From contig BDGG01000020.1 of NCBI GenBank assembly GCA_001949185.1, positions 205,482 to 269,481 on the forward strand: 64,000 bases of DNA, read 5' to 3'. The stretch comes from Ramazzottius varieornatus. Its lineage: Eukaryota; Tardigrada; Eutardigrada; Parachela; Ramazzottiidae. Under the pieces are notes generated by a model. That model did not search any database, was not told where the DNA came from, and saw nothing but the letters and a program-made list of their open reading frames with translations. The stretch's first letter is position 1. Each line of letters opens with the position of its first letter. Below are positions 33,182 to 45,163 of the stretch, one piece after another. The translations under genes were made by a program, and so were the position numbers.

Positions 33182-35010
33182 TTTGCTGGCCTTTTGCTGA
33201 CGTCCGTCTCCTGTTACCGCTCACGTCAGCCCTTCAGGCCTGCAACGAGAAATCAGCAGTGTCGAACAATCATATGACGCTGGGTGAAAAAAGGATCCAG
33301 CTCTCGAAATCTACCGGAAACAACAAGATGATTGGCCAGACAAAAGTTTGAAACTGAAAATTCTAAATGAGCAACACCAAGTGACGTCAGCCCATACCGT
33401 GCCGCAGGATTTTACCAACTTGCAGCATGGCTTACGGTAAGCTGCAAATCACCGAATCATCCAACAGGAAAATTAACCACTGGCATTCACTCACATTTTC
33501 TCTACAGAACTTTCGTCCCATCGCAAAAATCTGCTTTCTCGTAGAGCTACCCTAGCACTGCCTGGTTGATTCGAATTGCCTTGAAATTGGCTTGTGGGCC
33601 GGATCATTCCTTGGTGTTGGCTCACAAATTAAACTTGATCCTGATTACACAGACTGAATCACAGCCGCTGCTCCAGGACTGGCAACGGCCTCAATCAAGC
33701 CGAATCAACCACAGCCCAGAACGTCCCGAGGTGGACAGCTAGGTAAAGCGTCGTTTGCACTTGCTTATCACAATAATTTATACTAAATTCAAAAACTGCG
33801 CCCTTAGTATGAAACTCTATCCGCACTTTAAAAGGTTCGCTGACGGTAGTTAATTAACGCCATTTTTCTTACCTTCTGTTCCAGGTTCAGCTGTACAAAA
33901 GGTCTTCTCAAGGTCAAAATGGCCGATAAAAGACCCTGCTGCTGACAAGTCCACAAATAGTTCAAATATAACGCATTCCGCTACAAAACAGGCCAAGTTG
34001 GAGACACGATTATGTAGGAAAAAAATCTGTCAGCTTTCAACTCGAAATGCCCAAGCTATAACCTGCAGGTTTACTTTCTCGTTGAAAGCTTGCTGCTTGA
34101 GTTCAGCCAGAGATACGACTGTACGCTCATCGGTGGAGGTCACACCCCGCCAGCGTGACCTCATGCTTCGTTCTCTTGGTTCAGCTTGACTACGTTAGCT
34201 CGTATGGTGTTTTGTAACCCACAGCTATGTAGCAGGTCATGAGATGCGAAGCAAACATCGTGCTAAGCTCGGTACACAGTACAAAGCTTGCCTGACTGCT
34301 TTAACGCGTTTGCCGAGGGGGCACAAAGCGATCAACTTTATCGATCTCCTACAGGAGGTTATCAGGCCGGTAGGCTGTAACCCGACAAGGGTCATACTAA
34401 TAGTGGAGGTCACGTAGCGCCTACTGCCTTTAGCCGCTGTCCGTAAGTCTTTCTGCCGATGTTATGCAGCGATACGGAAACACCCCAACCCGATCAAAGT
34501 TCTTTGCATTACATACCGTGAAACCACAGTCTTGTCGACGGAACAAACATAACCCTCTATGCTTTCAGTGTAAAAGGCAAATTTGACCTTGGCAGCGCAG
34601 ATCCGTCACAGCAACGTGACCGACGTTTAATTGCCTCGTTCGACGCGCCGTTATCGAATATGCCATTTCTTCAACACTGGATCCCACAACCCCACGACAG
34701 CCATGAAGCTCGAGCAGTTTGTCATAATTCTCTTTATTCGGCGGTGGCGGGGAATATTATTCTTGACTTAAAGGCATACTTGAAGCAACAGTATCAAAGT
34801 TCGAACAGAGGTCAACGGGTAGCTAGATCGCCAGTTGGAGAGGTCGCAATAGATGGCGCTTCGTAGAGTCGGAAATGAATATCTCTTGCCTTGCAGAAGA
34901 ACTGCCCATCGGCAGATGTCCGTGGGGGTTTAGATCGTTTGAAATCTTTTCTTTTTTGAGCGCTTTTTGGTTTTGTCTGTCGACGTGGCTTCACCGAACA
35001 GGACCCTCGG

Positions 35011-35112
35011 CAAACACAGTCGGCAAACACAGATCGTTTTTCAAAGTGGCGCGCCATGGCGGTGACTTTGGCTGGAACCATGCGCCACTGGGGAAAACGA
35101 TCTGGCTGAGAC
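35011..35112. repeat. Dispersed hairpin element
   Basis: AGATCGTTTTTCAAAGTGGC is mirrored by GCGCCACTGGGGAAAACGAT, with CTGGCTGAG outside, as in the other copies. Confidence 0.75.
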
Positions 35113-35888
35113 TACTTGCTGGCAAAAGATTAATTTTCCTAGTGTTTGTCAGTCTTATCAGTTCTCTGGTATGTAAACTATGTGCCCTACTTTTGTCGTC
35201 AGATTTTATGACACGTCGCCAGAATTAATGCAATGAACTATCAAGGAGCCCGAGTCCTGATTTCTGGTGCAAAATGACTGATGTCCTCCTGTCAAGGATG
35301 CAAAGCGTACTCCTGTCCACGGTCCACCCTTTCACTCGTCATGTCAAATCGGACAACAGCGTTACGATCGGATATTGCCAGACTTAGCAAGAGCTCTATT
35401 CAGAAAGATAATTTGATGAACAACAACAAAAGGCGGAGTTGCATTGATGCCTTTGTCCAGTCTAAGCCAGCCATGAATGGACATTACAGTCAACTCAGCA
35501 AAAGACGGATTTTACAGAGCTATAATTGTGTTATGTCGAGGAAATTCATACTGGTCCGACATGCAATGAACTATTTCTGAACAAAAGAAAAGGATTGTTC
35601 AGCTTTGTGCAACGGAGCAATAATCCGTGCAAGATAGGCACGCTCTCCATCGTGACGTGTGAATCCGCTCGTGCACCAGAGGGTTTACAGAACTCTGAAC
35701 ATCTCGCAAAGCTCCTCGACAACATGTTCACCGGCAAAACTTCCATCACTGTTACGGTTACGCCCTCCGGTGAAAGGACATCGGGAGACGGGAGCTGGGG
35801 AAAAAACACAAAGTATACGCTCCTTATCTTGAGTGGCGCACCCCTCCTTCGGTGACAGTGCAAAGGGGCCCATTTGAAAAAACGTGCA

Positions 35889-35955
35889 AGATCGTTTCCG
35901 TAAGTGGTGCACGTTTACGTTGTTCCCGAATGGAAGAGTGCGCTACTGAAGGTCA
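35889..35955. repeat. Dispersed hairpin element, degenerate copy
   Basis: AGATCGTTTCCGTAAGTGGT at left pairs imperfectly with GAGTGCGCTACTGAAGG at right. A further GAGTGGCGCAC lies at 35832. Confidence 0.5.
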
Positions 35956-35986
35956 AAAATTTGTACGTGTTTCTTGAACAGCTTCC

Positions 35987-36139
35987 ATGTGTCGGCTCGA
36001 AGCGGAAGAGGAAAAGCACCTCGAGCTCCTGGAAAAGGAAGAGCTGGATGCAGTGAGGGAGATAGTGTTCGAGGTCTTTGGCATATACGTATACGGTAGG
36101 CTGATGTATGCGCCCCGCATTGATCTCTTGTCACTGTAA
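35987..36139 (+). CDS. Possible small exon or 50-residue ORF
   Basis: An ATG five bases after an acceptor-like TTGAACAG opens a 50-residue frame. It has an acidic helical start (LEAEEEKHLELLEKEEL) and a hydrophobic second half (IVFEVFGIYVYGRLMY). The minus-strand frame over the same bases is serine-rich and less convincing. No homologue is recognised. Confidence 0.25.
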   Translation: MCRLEAEEEKHLELLEKEELDAVREIVFEVFGIYVYGRLMYAPRIDLLSL

Positions 36140-36883
36140 ATTAGATCTTGGCCATTTATCCCCCCAAATCCCATGGGATTCTCCATGGAACGATGGAATA
36201 AGTTAGTACCATACCCATTTATTCATCAGTGCCAAAGTTAGACTAGCTACCAGCATTGATCATGTAAACAGACGCAGCGGTCCTTCTTTGCATATTCAAC
36301 GTCTTCCTCCATAAATCAAGATGTTTCACTGCCGGAAAGCGAAATCCCGCCAAGGAAATTGCGCGGCCTATTTCGTTGCCATCTAAGAGCTCCTACTTAT
36401 CATTCTGTGGGAGAAGAAACTCAGCCTACGATTATCCTCTACTGCATTCTGCAAGATTTATATCCACACCTACATATTTAATGCGTTAACTTTGGCACGA
36501 TTGGCTCGATGGGATAGGCGTTCCCCCGTGAGAGTCTCGCAACATATTGTATCGTATGGAGGAGTTGTACAGTATAACGTACTCTACTCTGGTAATGCCA
36601 CAGTAAGTGGCCGTAATATTCCTTCTACCGAGTGTTATTTCAGCCGGCCATTTCAAAATATTCCATGCACGCAACTGTGTATTCTCGGTGAAGGCTACAT
36701 AGTGCCGATGCAATTTACACAAGCCAGCCGGTTTCTTTTTTGTATGCCTTCGAGTGTCTCGTTCATCATATTCCCATAAACACATTCACCGATGTCTTTG
36801 TTGTTCACTCGAGGATTTGCTCGGATCAGTTTCGAAAATCAGATTGTCGCCGGATGAACTGAGCGCGGAATTGAGAATTGAGG
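36140..36883. other. Intergenic region upstream of TMTC2
   Basis: A frame at 36492-36779 is open on both strands, with no domain. The TMTC2 promoter presumably lies here, but no element can be identified. Confidence 0.35.
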
Positions 36884-39800
36884 ATGATCGAGTCGTGGAA
36901 GAAAACTGTGGAATACTCGCTGGGACCTTGTCTTGCCGTTTTGATGTACTGGAACACTTTCCAGGCCGAGTTTGTCTATGACGATAAGTAAGTCAAGATT
37001 ACAACTTCGACAGGTTTTACCACCTCAAATCATCCACCCGCAGATTGGATTTATGCGAAAGGCAATCCCACGTTATCACCAGACTCATTATAAATGAAAA
37101 ATGACTAACCAGAATGTTTACTCATCAACGTTCAGAACTGGATAAGTCTCAGTTTATCGAAAAAATTTTAGACAGGAGTATTTTTGTGATGGAGTACACA
37201 GCCCACCTGATCTAGCCTTGTAAGCTGTGCTTTCCTCCGATATTTTTGACTAATACAGCTCATTTTCTACAAGGACTTAGACAAAAGTTTCTACGCTATT
37301 CTACCCAGAAGAAAAAGAACACAATCACACAGTAACCAATGCCTATGACACAATAGTCTGAATGTACAGTGCGTTTTTGTTTCAGTCGGGCAATACTTGC
37401 CAACGAGGACCTCCGTCCAGAGAGTACTTCCTGGTCCCAGCTCTGGTTCGACGATTTCTGGGGGACTCCTTTACGTCACACCGGTAGCCATAAATCCTTT
37501 CGGCCATTATGCGTGACCACCTTCCGTCTGAACTACCTCATACACGGTCTCCAGCCAGCCGGATACCATATCGTCAACGTCATCCTCCATGCTCTGACCA
37601 CTGGTCTCCTCCAGCAAGTGCTCCGGAAGATGACCGGTCAGAACGATGTGGCCTTTATTGCCGTTCTCCTCTTCGCCGTCCATCCTGTCCATACCGAGGC
37701 AGTGGCCGGTGTGGTGGGTCGAGCAGACTTGGGCGCAGCCTTCTTCTTCCTGATGAGCTTCCTGGCCTATATTTATTATTGCCAGTTTCGCGATCAAGTG
37801 GCCGACGAGGGAACGGGATTCGATTTGATCCGGACTAAACAAGCACTTGGGACCTCCGTCAAGTGTGGTCCGGTAATTATTCCCGTCCTACTGGCTGCCA
37901 GCTGTATCTTCGCTCTTCTTTCTTGTTTGTTCAAAGGCAAGTAAAAATAAACCGTCAGAAAACGTTTTTAAGAAAACTTTTAACGTTGGCAGATTATTTA
38001 AGCACGAGTGTTTTCCCAAGTGACGCACGTTTCCAGACAGTAACTTCGAAAAGTGCGCCACTTAAGTTAACGACGTTATTCAGTTCATTTGCCGACGAAC
38101 CATTTACTGGCCGTGCAAGGCTTTAAGCGCTGGTTCAGTCGCTTCTAAATGACGGATTTATTTAAGCTGCATTGTTGTCAAGACTGTTTCTGATCAAGCA
38201 GTTGTAAACAAGTCTAATACGGGAACCGGTGACACTGGTTCTTGATTTTTCTTCCAGAAACGGGAATTACGGTGATCGGGTTGTGCCTTTTTCACGACAT
38301 CGTCATCCTTCAAGGCTTTCGAAGGCCTCAAGAGCTCCTTCGCGCGGTTAAAGTAGGTGACGTGTTGATGTTGACACCATGTAAATATTGACCGTGATCC
38401 CCTTAACTTCGTCTGAGATGCAGCTGGCTTGTTACCCTTGTTACAGAAATCGCATAACAAACGTCTAGAGGGTTCCTTCGCCCTGCTTTGTTGGCTTTGC
38501 TTGGTTCTCACGGCCCGCATCCTCTGGATGGGCTCTGTTCCGCCCCGCTTCGCTCCAGCAGACAATCCCGCCGCGGACAGCCCGTTTATTCAGACTCGAT
38601 TCTTGACTTTCGCCTATCTTCCGGTGCTCAACTTGAAGCTTCTCATCAACCCGAACGTCTTGAGCTATGATTGGTCCATGGACGCAGTACCGCTGGTCAC
38701 TACCTGGTTCGACCGGCGGAACTTGCTGTCGGCCATTCTTTACGGTGGTCTTTTCCTACTCGGTAATTCCCACCCCTAAAAGAAATGGATTTCGTATCAG
38801 TTTATTGAAGTACAGATTCATTCTGAGTAAACTAGAGTCTTTTATACGTCATAACTGCACAGATGATTTCAATGTCTGAATGAGGCTCTCCGCAAATTCA
38901 GGAAATTTTTTCTGTAGTGTTTCTATATTACTGTAGTGCGTATGTATTTTATAGGCAAGCGGTTTTCCGGAATGGCATGCAGCCTGAAAGAGCAATCGCG
39001 GTTGATATCGGAGGAGGAGAGGCTAGTCCTCGCAGTTGCCCTGTTGATCATCCCCTTCCTTCCGGCGACAAACATATTTTTCTACGTGGGCTTTGTGTTG
39101 GCGGAGCGGATACTGTACGTGCCCAGCATGGGCTTTGCTTGGTTGCTGGCTGAGGGGCTCATCAAAGCATGCAATTATGCTAAAAGCCCGCTGCAGCGAC
39201 GAACAATAGCCGCTGGCTTTTGCGGGATAATGTTGGCCCATTCATGGCGGACATGGAACAGAAACTATGACTGGATGACCGAAGAGAGGCTGTATCTGTC
39301 GGGGACGGGAATCAATCCGGCAAAATCGTGGAGCAACCTCGGTAAATTTTCTGCGCAGACTGCTCAAGTTCAATCTTAACGAAATATTAATAGATCGTAG
39401 AAAAACGCAAGAAAACCGAGAAAGCTAAATCCGAATTTCGTGAAGCTTGCTCTCGACTTCGTGATTGGTTATTTGGGACTGAAATCGGAGCACTGCATTG
39501 TTGAGTGCAGTGTATCGCTGTCAGCTGTTTTCTCATCATGGATTCGTCATGGTTCTAGGGAACATCTGGAGTCAAAGGGGAAAGTTGAAGGAAGCGGAAA
39601 TGGGCTATCGGCGGGCGTTGATGCACAAGCCCAACATGGCCGATGCTCATTACAATTTGTAAGTAGACTTTCATCCACGTGTCCATCTATCTCTCTGGAA
39701 AATATTGGGCAGTGGCTTTGCGAACATCGGCCCATGGGCAAGTCTGCATAATGCTTGCTTTGCACTACCATCAAATTCAATCATCCTTGTCCAAATGAAA

Positions 39801-42402
39801 TATAAATGGCCATATAATAGAATGCCTCCCACTGTGCTTCTCTGTCGCTTTTATGGCTTTCATCTCTCCTGATTGCAGGGGATTACTGCTGCAGGAACAG
39901 CGCCGGATGAATGAGTCCATTACTAGCTACCACAACGCCATCACCTTCCGCCACAATATGGCAGGTAAGATTTTGATCATCTTCCCACCAATTTTCAATA
40001 TTTGCGAACCCGGCAAAGAAATTGGACGAGACCGTTTCCCGAGTGACGCACTCATCCTCATCCAGTGCTCTCAGCTGGAGGAATGCGCCACTTTGAATAA
40101 CACCAACGCTAAAATCGTTTCTCCGAGTGGCGTTCTCTTAGGCCAAAAAAACTAAGAACGTGCGCCACTTAGTCTTTCCGAGGTTGTTCGCCAAGTTCTC
40201 GGTTCGGCAATCGATGGAAGCTTTATGCTTGACCTAGGCAATTCAACTTGATTAAGCTTGCGTATTCGTCCATTCCCTAGTGGCTCATCTCAACTTGGGA
40301 ATAGCCTTGCAAGGCCTTGGACGGCAACGGGAGGCCGAGGAGACCTACAAGCACTGCGCGCAGCTGGACACTTCCTCATTGAAAGATCCCAAACTGCACG
40401 AAAACGCCAAAATTACGTGTCTGTATAATTTAGGCCGACTCTTTGTGGATGAGCATCGCTATCAAGTAAGCATCAGCACCGAAGGGAGATGAATACGAGA
40501 TCAGACTCTTCCCAAATGTAATAAGCGGTGTCACGTTACCAGCACACACCAATGTCCCAATTGTAATCTCCTTTTAAAGCCTTTCTAATTGGCCACTTTC
40601 ATTCACCCATGGTCTCTTCCGCTGTGTGCAGGATGCCGTGGATGTATTTACTCGCGCGGTGTCAAATCGACCCAGACATTATGCTCCACAAGGCCTGTAT
40701 AATATGCTGGGTAAGGACAGGCGAGCCGGACGTGTCTAAACCTTTCCGGCTATGAGCCTTTAATTCGCTCCACTAATCGGCTAATGTGGCTGTAAGTGTA
40801 ATGCGGTGTTACCTTTTTCAGGTGAGGCTTACTTCCAGCTTGGTCGACCAGATTTGGCCGAAAAGTGGTATCAGATGGCATTGCAGACGAAGCCGGACCA
40901 TGTTACCGTTCATCTGACTTACGCCCGGTTTCTTTACAAACAGGCAAGAACCAGGAAGTAATTTTATCTGATCACCCAAGCATGGGAACTAACGCACTGA
41001 ATTATTCGCAAATACTAAAACATCCTGTGGTGTCTTTCTTACTCAGTTAGTTTCCAGAAGATCATGCAGTCATCCAAGAAGTTGTCCACATGTAATAAAA
41101 TATCGGGAAGAAGGTTGCATACTCACGAAGTCGGCACTTTCCTACGGTTGATCTCTTGCAGAATCGTACGGCAGCAGCCGAGCAGATATTCTCGACCGTC
41201 CTCCATTCTGTCCCAAACGATTCCACCGCCTATAACTTTTACGGTAATATTCGGGTATCGGCAGCCCAATTTACGGGATAACGATCGCTGATCAAACTGT
41301 TCAAGAATCGACTTTCAAGTTTTGGAACCCTAAGGACAAATCAAATTACTGATGAGATCTAATATAGCAGAGATCGACGAATACGATGTTGTAACCCATT
41401 TAGCTGTCTAACCGGTGGTCAGATGGCTACGTCAGGGAAGGACTCAGGGGTAGAGTTTCTGACTGAATAGGTTTCGACGTCAAGATGACGTCGTACAGCC
41501 TGAAAGTGCGTCTGCATCTGTTTGGACACAAAACCCCATGCGGGGGGTTTGCTGCTGATAATCACCTCTGCAATTTTCGAGGAAATCTTCCAAAAGGATG
41601 AACAGTTTTGCTAAACTCTATCCGTGGCGAAGCGGCGAAGCTAGCACTTGATACCCCTGAATATTGTGAACAATTTCAAGTTGAAAAAGGATCGTTCGGA
41701 GCTAAAAATGATATCCCGCAAATAAAGCTGCCGATACCAATTTACGGAAATCTGCTGCTGACTACATCTTTTGCTATCGGTCGAGAAGAATACACCGCAT
41801 CCACGAGCGCGCGAATTATACAAGCAGACAGAATTTTACGATGAACGCGGATGCTGTATGGCGATGCGTACATTCAATTTTCCACTGAATGTTGCAGGAC
41901 AATTTTTGATGGACAGTGGCCGGGCCGAAGAGGGTGTCAAAGTCTTGTTGAAAGGAACGGAAATGTATCCCCACGACTTTCAATGTTTGACTAACGTTGC
42001 TGGTGCCTTGAGGTATGTACCCATTCATCTCCCCCATATTCAACGCTCTAAAATGCAGATGCGACCGTTCTCACCACTTCCTGCTGTAACACCAACAGCT
42101 GTTACAGCATGTCAACGTATTAAAATGTGTGACATTTCTCGCGCCTTTGCAGACAATCTGGGGATAACGTCAAAGCCGAGCATTACTACCGCCGCGCTGC
42201 TCAAGTTGATCCCTTCCAAGTGTCGGGCCACATCAATCTGGGCGCCATCCTTCATCTCAATGGACACTGGCAGGAAGCCGAGATGGCATACTTGCGCGCC
42301 CTGCAGCTGGACAACCTCAACAGCATCGCAACCGAGAATCTTCAGAAACTGAGGAATTTGATGATGCGTCAGTTTGATGAACATAAACTGTCCAGAACTT
42401 GA
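36884..42402 (+). CDS. TMTC2: TMTC2-type protein O-mannosyltransferase (13 exons)
   Basis: Exons are 36884-36987, 37386-37936, 38258-38352, 38447-38762, 38955-39341, 39559-39658, 39879-39964, 40281-40465, 40632-40710, 40822-40943, 41162-41243, 41898-42012 and 42153-42402, 823 residues. The family transfers mannose to cadherins in the ER membrane. The first loop has the acidic FVYDD motif. Later marks are HPVHTEAVAGVVGRADLGA, then the DUF1736 region (DNPAADSPFIQTR...LSYDWSMDAVPLV), then LPATNIFFYVGFVLAERILY. About eight TPR repeats follow (WSNLGNIWSQRGKLKEAEMGY; AHLNLGIALQGLGRQREAEE; GHINLGAILHLNGHWQEAE). NPAADS and the C-ter 'NLQKLRNLMMRQ' point to TMTC2 rather than TMTC1, 3 or 4. Introns 2 and 10 have GC donors (AAG|GCAAGT, CAG|GCAAGA). 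Introns 2 and 7 contain hairpin elements. Confidence 0.93.
38001..38072. repeat. Dispersed hairpin element in TMTC2 intron 2
   Basis: TTTTCCCAAGTGACGCACG pairs with AAGTGCGCCACTTAAG across a short centre. Confidence 0.7.
40015..40200. repeat. Two dispersed hairpin elements side by side in TMTC2 intron 7
   Basis: The first unit (about 40025-40100) has CGAGTGACGCAC and TGCGCCACTTTG arms. The second (about 40112-40180) has AAATCGTTTCTCCGAGTGGC and ACGTGCGCCACTTAG arms. Confidence 0.7.
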
Positions 42403-42770
42403 CGAGGCGATTTCTAGAAATAGTCTTCTACGTGCTTTCAGAAGTATGATGACACTGAGTAGAAATCAAGTGTCCAGCACATGTGCGGTCTGCTCGTGCT
42501 TCCCTGGTTTTTATTTCCGTCGCTCTTTCAGTACACTGGGTTCAAGAATTTTCGTATCGGTTTTCTCCGATGATGTGTTTTTTGGTGATGTCAAAGCGGT
42601 ATATTGTACGGCAAAGATTCCACATTCATCAAAATCGATCTCTTTTCCGCATCAGAAATTCTATTTATATTTGTGTATAATTCTCCCTTGAAGTGGATGA
42701 AAGATGGTCCAAATTCTTTACTTTGAAGTGTTGTGCCCCACTTTGCTTTTCAGCCTTTTAAAATAGCGGA

Positions 42771-42780
42771 AATAAATAAA
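42771..42780 (+). terminator. Poly(A) signal of TMTC2 (overlapping AATAAA)
   Basis: AATAAATAAA lies about 370 bases after the TMTC2 stop codon. Confidence 0.55.
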
Positions 42781-44108
42781 GCCTGTTAAGAGGCTTCATA
42801 GCTGATCCGATCCATAGAATCCCTCCTAGAAAGCCAGAGCCACTCTAAACCGTCTACCTCCGGCAAACACTCCCAACGACGGGATCTAAACACAATAACA
42901 GGTTCGACGGAATATAGTGAACGAAGCGGGAACGACAAACGCCGGTATGCTACCAGTAGGCCGAAATGGGGACAGGGAACGAGATTATCCATAAAGGATG
43001 GTCCATTTGCCTTGTTCTGATCGAATTAGAGTTAACAGTTGATTAGCGCCCACTATTTACCGTATCGCGGGTTTAAAATGGCCGTCAGCCAAGATTAGTC
43101 CTAATCTTTGATCGATTACCTCTGAGCCCATGAACCAAGTTTTTTCTCGACAGAATTGCAAAGAAAGACATTTTTTTCGAAACTGACATTTTCAGCTCCG
43201 AACCCGAACTTCTTGAAGTAACCTGAACAATTTGCGCACCACATTGTAAACAAGACCTAGTAGAGACTGGTCGACGTTTATGTATGATAAGTAGGGTTGC
43301 GAAGTGAAAGGACGGAAATTTTCACTTTTTTCAGCGTAGTTTATACTGTTCTTCGCGGAAAAATCAATTAATCACTGAATCACAAACCGATTGATTCATT
43401 GATATCTCGGAGAAGAACCGTGAAACCTTCGGGGAGCAAAATGACCTAATGATAAGGTAAACTACTATGTGTGTAGATTCAGACCCCCGAAAGTCCCTCT
43501 GGTGGCGCCACCTGGCTGGTACAGCTAGGGGTGCAGACTATACAGTTAGGGGTCTAGTTTACTGTAACTCACCTGACAGGAAATTTTATATCGCGAATAA
43601 ACTGGGTTAGTCTATCTCGACAGCCTTCCTCTTAACCAGTCCAAAGGCTGTGCTTCACTCTTGTGGATTAAAGGAGATCGGAAGTTCCGAAAAAACAATT
43701 CCCTTGAAGCAGACTTCGCTAAACCATTCAAAGGATTCGACACGAGAGATTTACCTTTATTGAAAAAGGAACCGCCACCGTGTAGGTGGTAGCTTCTCGA
43801 CTCGGTAGCAGGAGAATTAAGACTTCATGAACATTCTGTACTTGGAGTGAGAAAGATCCGAATAAGGCTAACAATCCCATCTATAGTCGATCAAAATTCA
43901 AAATGAAGGTATTGCTGGAGAACAAGTGGACAGATCAAAATGAAGGTATTGCTAGAGAACAAGTGGGGCTACGCTCGCTAGTAATAAACTCGTCGAATTC
44001 TCCGTGTCTTAGATATCGCCCTATCCCGCGATTTCTTATGCGCGTGTGAAGTTTCGGTCCTTTTAACCTTTTGTGCTACTAAAGTTTTTCGTGGAACTTG
44101 TAATAATT
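42781..44108. other. Intergenic region with a short tandem duplication
   Basis: Nothing coding was recognised. A 32-bp near-identical tandem pair lies at 43898-43966. Confidence 0.4.
43898..43966. repeat. 32-bp tandem duplication (37-bp period)
   Basis: TCAAAATGAAGGTATTGCT..GAGAACAAGTGG occurs at 43898-43929 and again at 43935-43966 with one mismatch. Confidence 0.8.
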
Positions 44109-45163
44109 ATGATGTACACTGCAATGCCACTTTCTGTGTTTGTTTACGTCACTTGGATATCTGGAACCCTGTGGTAAGTCGAGCATTACTAAACCATCCG
44201 TCTTGTACGCAGTAACGGTACGCGGCGACCGGCGCACACGATACATGTGCGATGATGACGCTATCTCTCGTATTGTAGTTACGTGTGTAACTACTGTTAC
44301 CCACCGATCATAGGCCGCTACTTTCCGAACGAGACAAAGTTCGTGAGTTGTGCCTCCAGCGCGTCCTGGAAAACCAAGAATTGTCTGGATGGATGTTCCA
44401 TTGGCACTGTAAGAGGTGCGTGACACTGATTAACTTATCCACGAAGTGCTGCGCTAGTTTCGATGTAAACTTCTTGAAGGCAACGGTAAAAGCATGACCA
44501 TCCGCACCTGCGCCTCCGCCAAAGCTCAGGTTGGCTGCACAACAGTGCCTGCGAATGAGAACGAAGCGACGACAAACTGCAAATGCGTGTCGGACAGATG
44601 CAACTCGCAAGACGAAGCACCCGAAAAACCCTTCGTCAAGATACCCAGTTCCACCACATCTTACCCCTGCGTTGCGTGTGTTCCGGACGCTGACAAGGAT
44701 GTGATTGACGGAGCCCGCGGCGGAGGAGACGATCTCACAGTACCCAACGGCACCCAGTACCAGTGTATGACCAACGACCCTCAAGGATGCCTGGATGTGT
44801 ACACCACTTCGACAGCAAGTAAGCATTCCAGTTGGTCAAGAATGTTCAAAGCGTCGAGCTTAATAACATGCTTGGGTTACAGCTCAAAAAACGTATGTAA
44901 AGAGTCAGTGTGCTCTCAAGGATCCGGATACTGCCCAGAAGAACAACTGTACCACCACCACCGACGCAGCTACAGGCGACAAAGTCGAGACGTGCCAATG
45001 TGGTGGCAAACTGTGTAACGCAAAGGACCTGCGTTTTAGCAGTAGTATGCTTAGTATAGGTAGCAGCAGCGCACCAATTTACAGCAGGCACCCTCTTTCC
45101 GTCACTCTGGGACGCGTAATTATTTTATGTTCCCTTTCCATGTACGCACGAACGATGATATAA
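44109..45163 (+). CDS. Secreted/GPI-type protein with two Ly6-like domains (four exons)
   Basis: Exons are 44109-44173, 44279-44415, 44480-44818 and 44883-45163, 273 residues, phases 2, 1 and 1. Exon 1 encodes only a signal peptide (PLSVFVYVTWISGTLW). Domain 1 has CYVCNYC, SCASSASWKTKNCLDGC and ends CKCVSDRCN. Domain 2 starts CVAC, continues QYQCMTNDPQGCLDVY and ends CQCGGKLCN. A Ser-rich stretch and a hydrophobic C-terminus (VTLGRVIILCSLSMY) suggest GPI anchoring. It has the same two-domain plan as the gene at 9.65 kb but lacks the Thr-Pro stalk. Its role is unknown; three-finger surface proteins often bind receptors or channels. Confidence 0.82.

Larger units (their letters stand above)
33182..35986. 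other. Intergenic region with hairpin elements
   Basis: No gene was recognised. Two members of the dispersed hairpin family lie at about 35011-35112 and 35889-35955. The gene-like frame on the minus strand at 34.8-35.1 kb is read through the first of these and is not credible. Confidence 0.45.

Noticed and set aside
32057-33277. Long plus-strand frames opposite the nuclear receptor
   Set aside because: They are antisense shadows. The minus strand carries the zinc-finger and ligand-binding domains with matching splice phases.
34812-35081. Basic 89-codon minus-strand frame
   Set aside because: It is read through a dispersed hairpin element and has no splice signals or domain.
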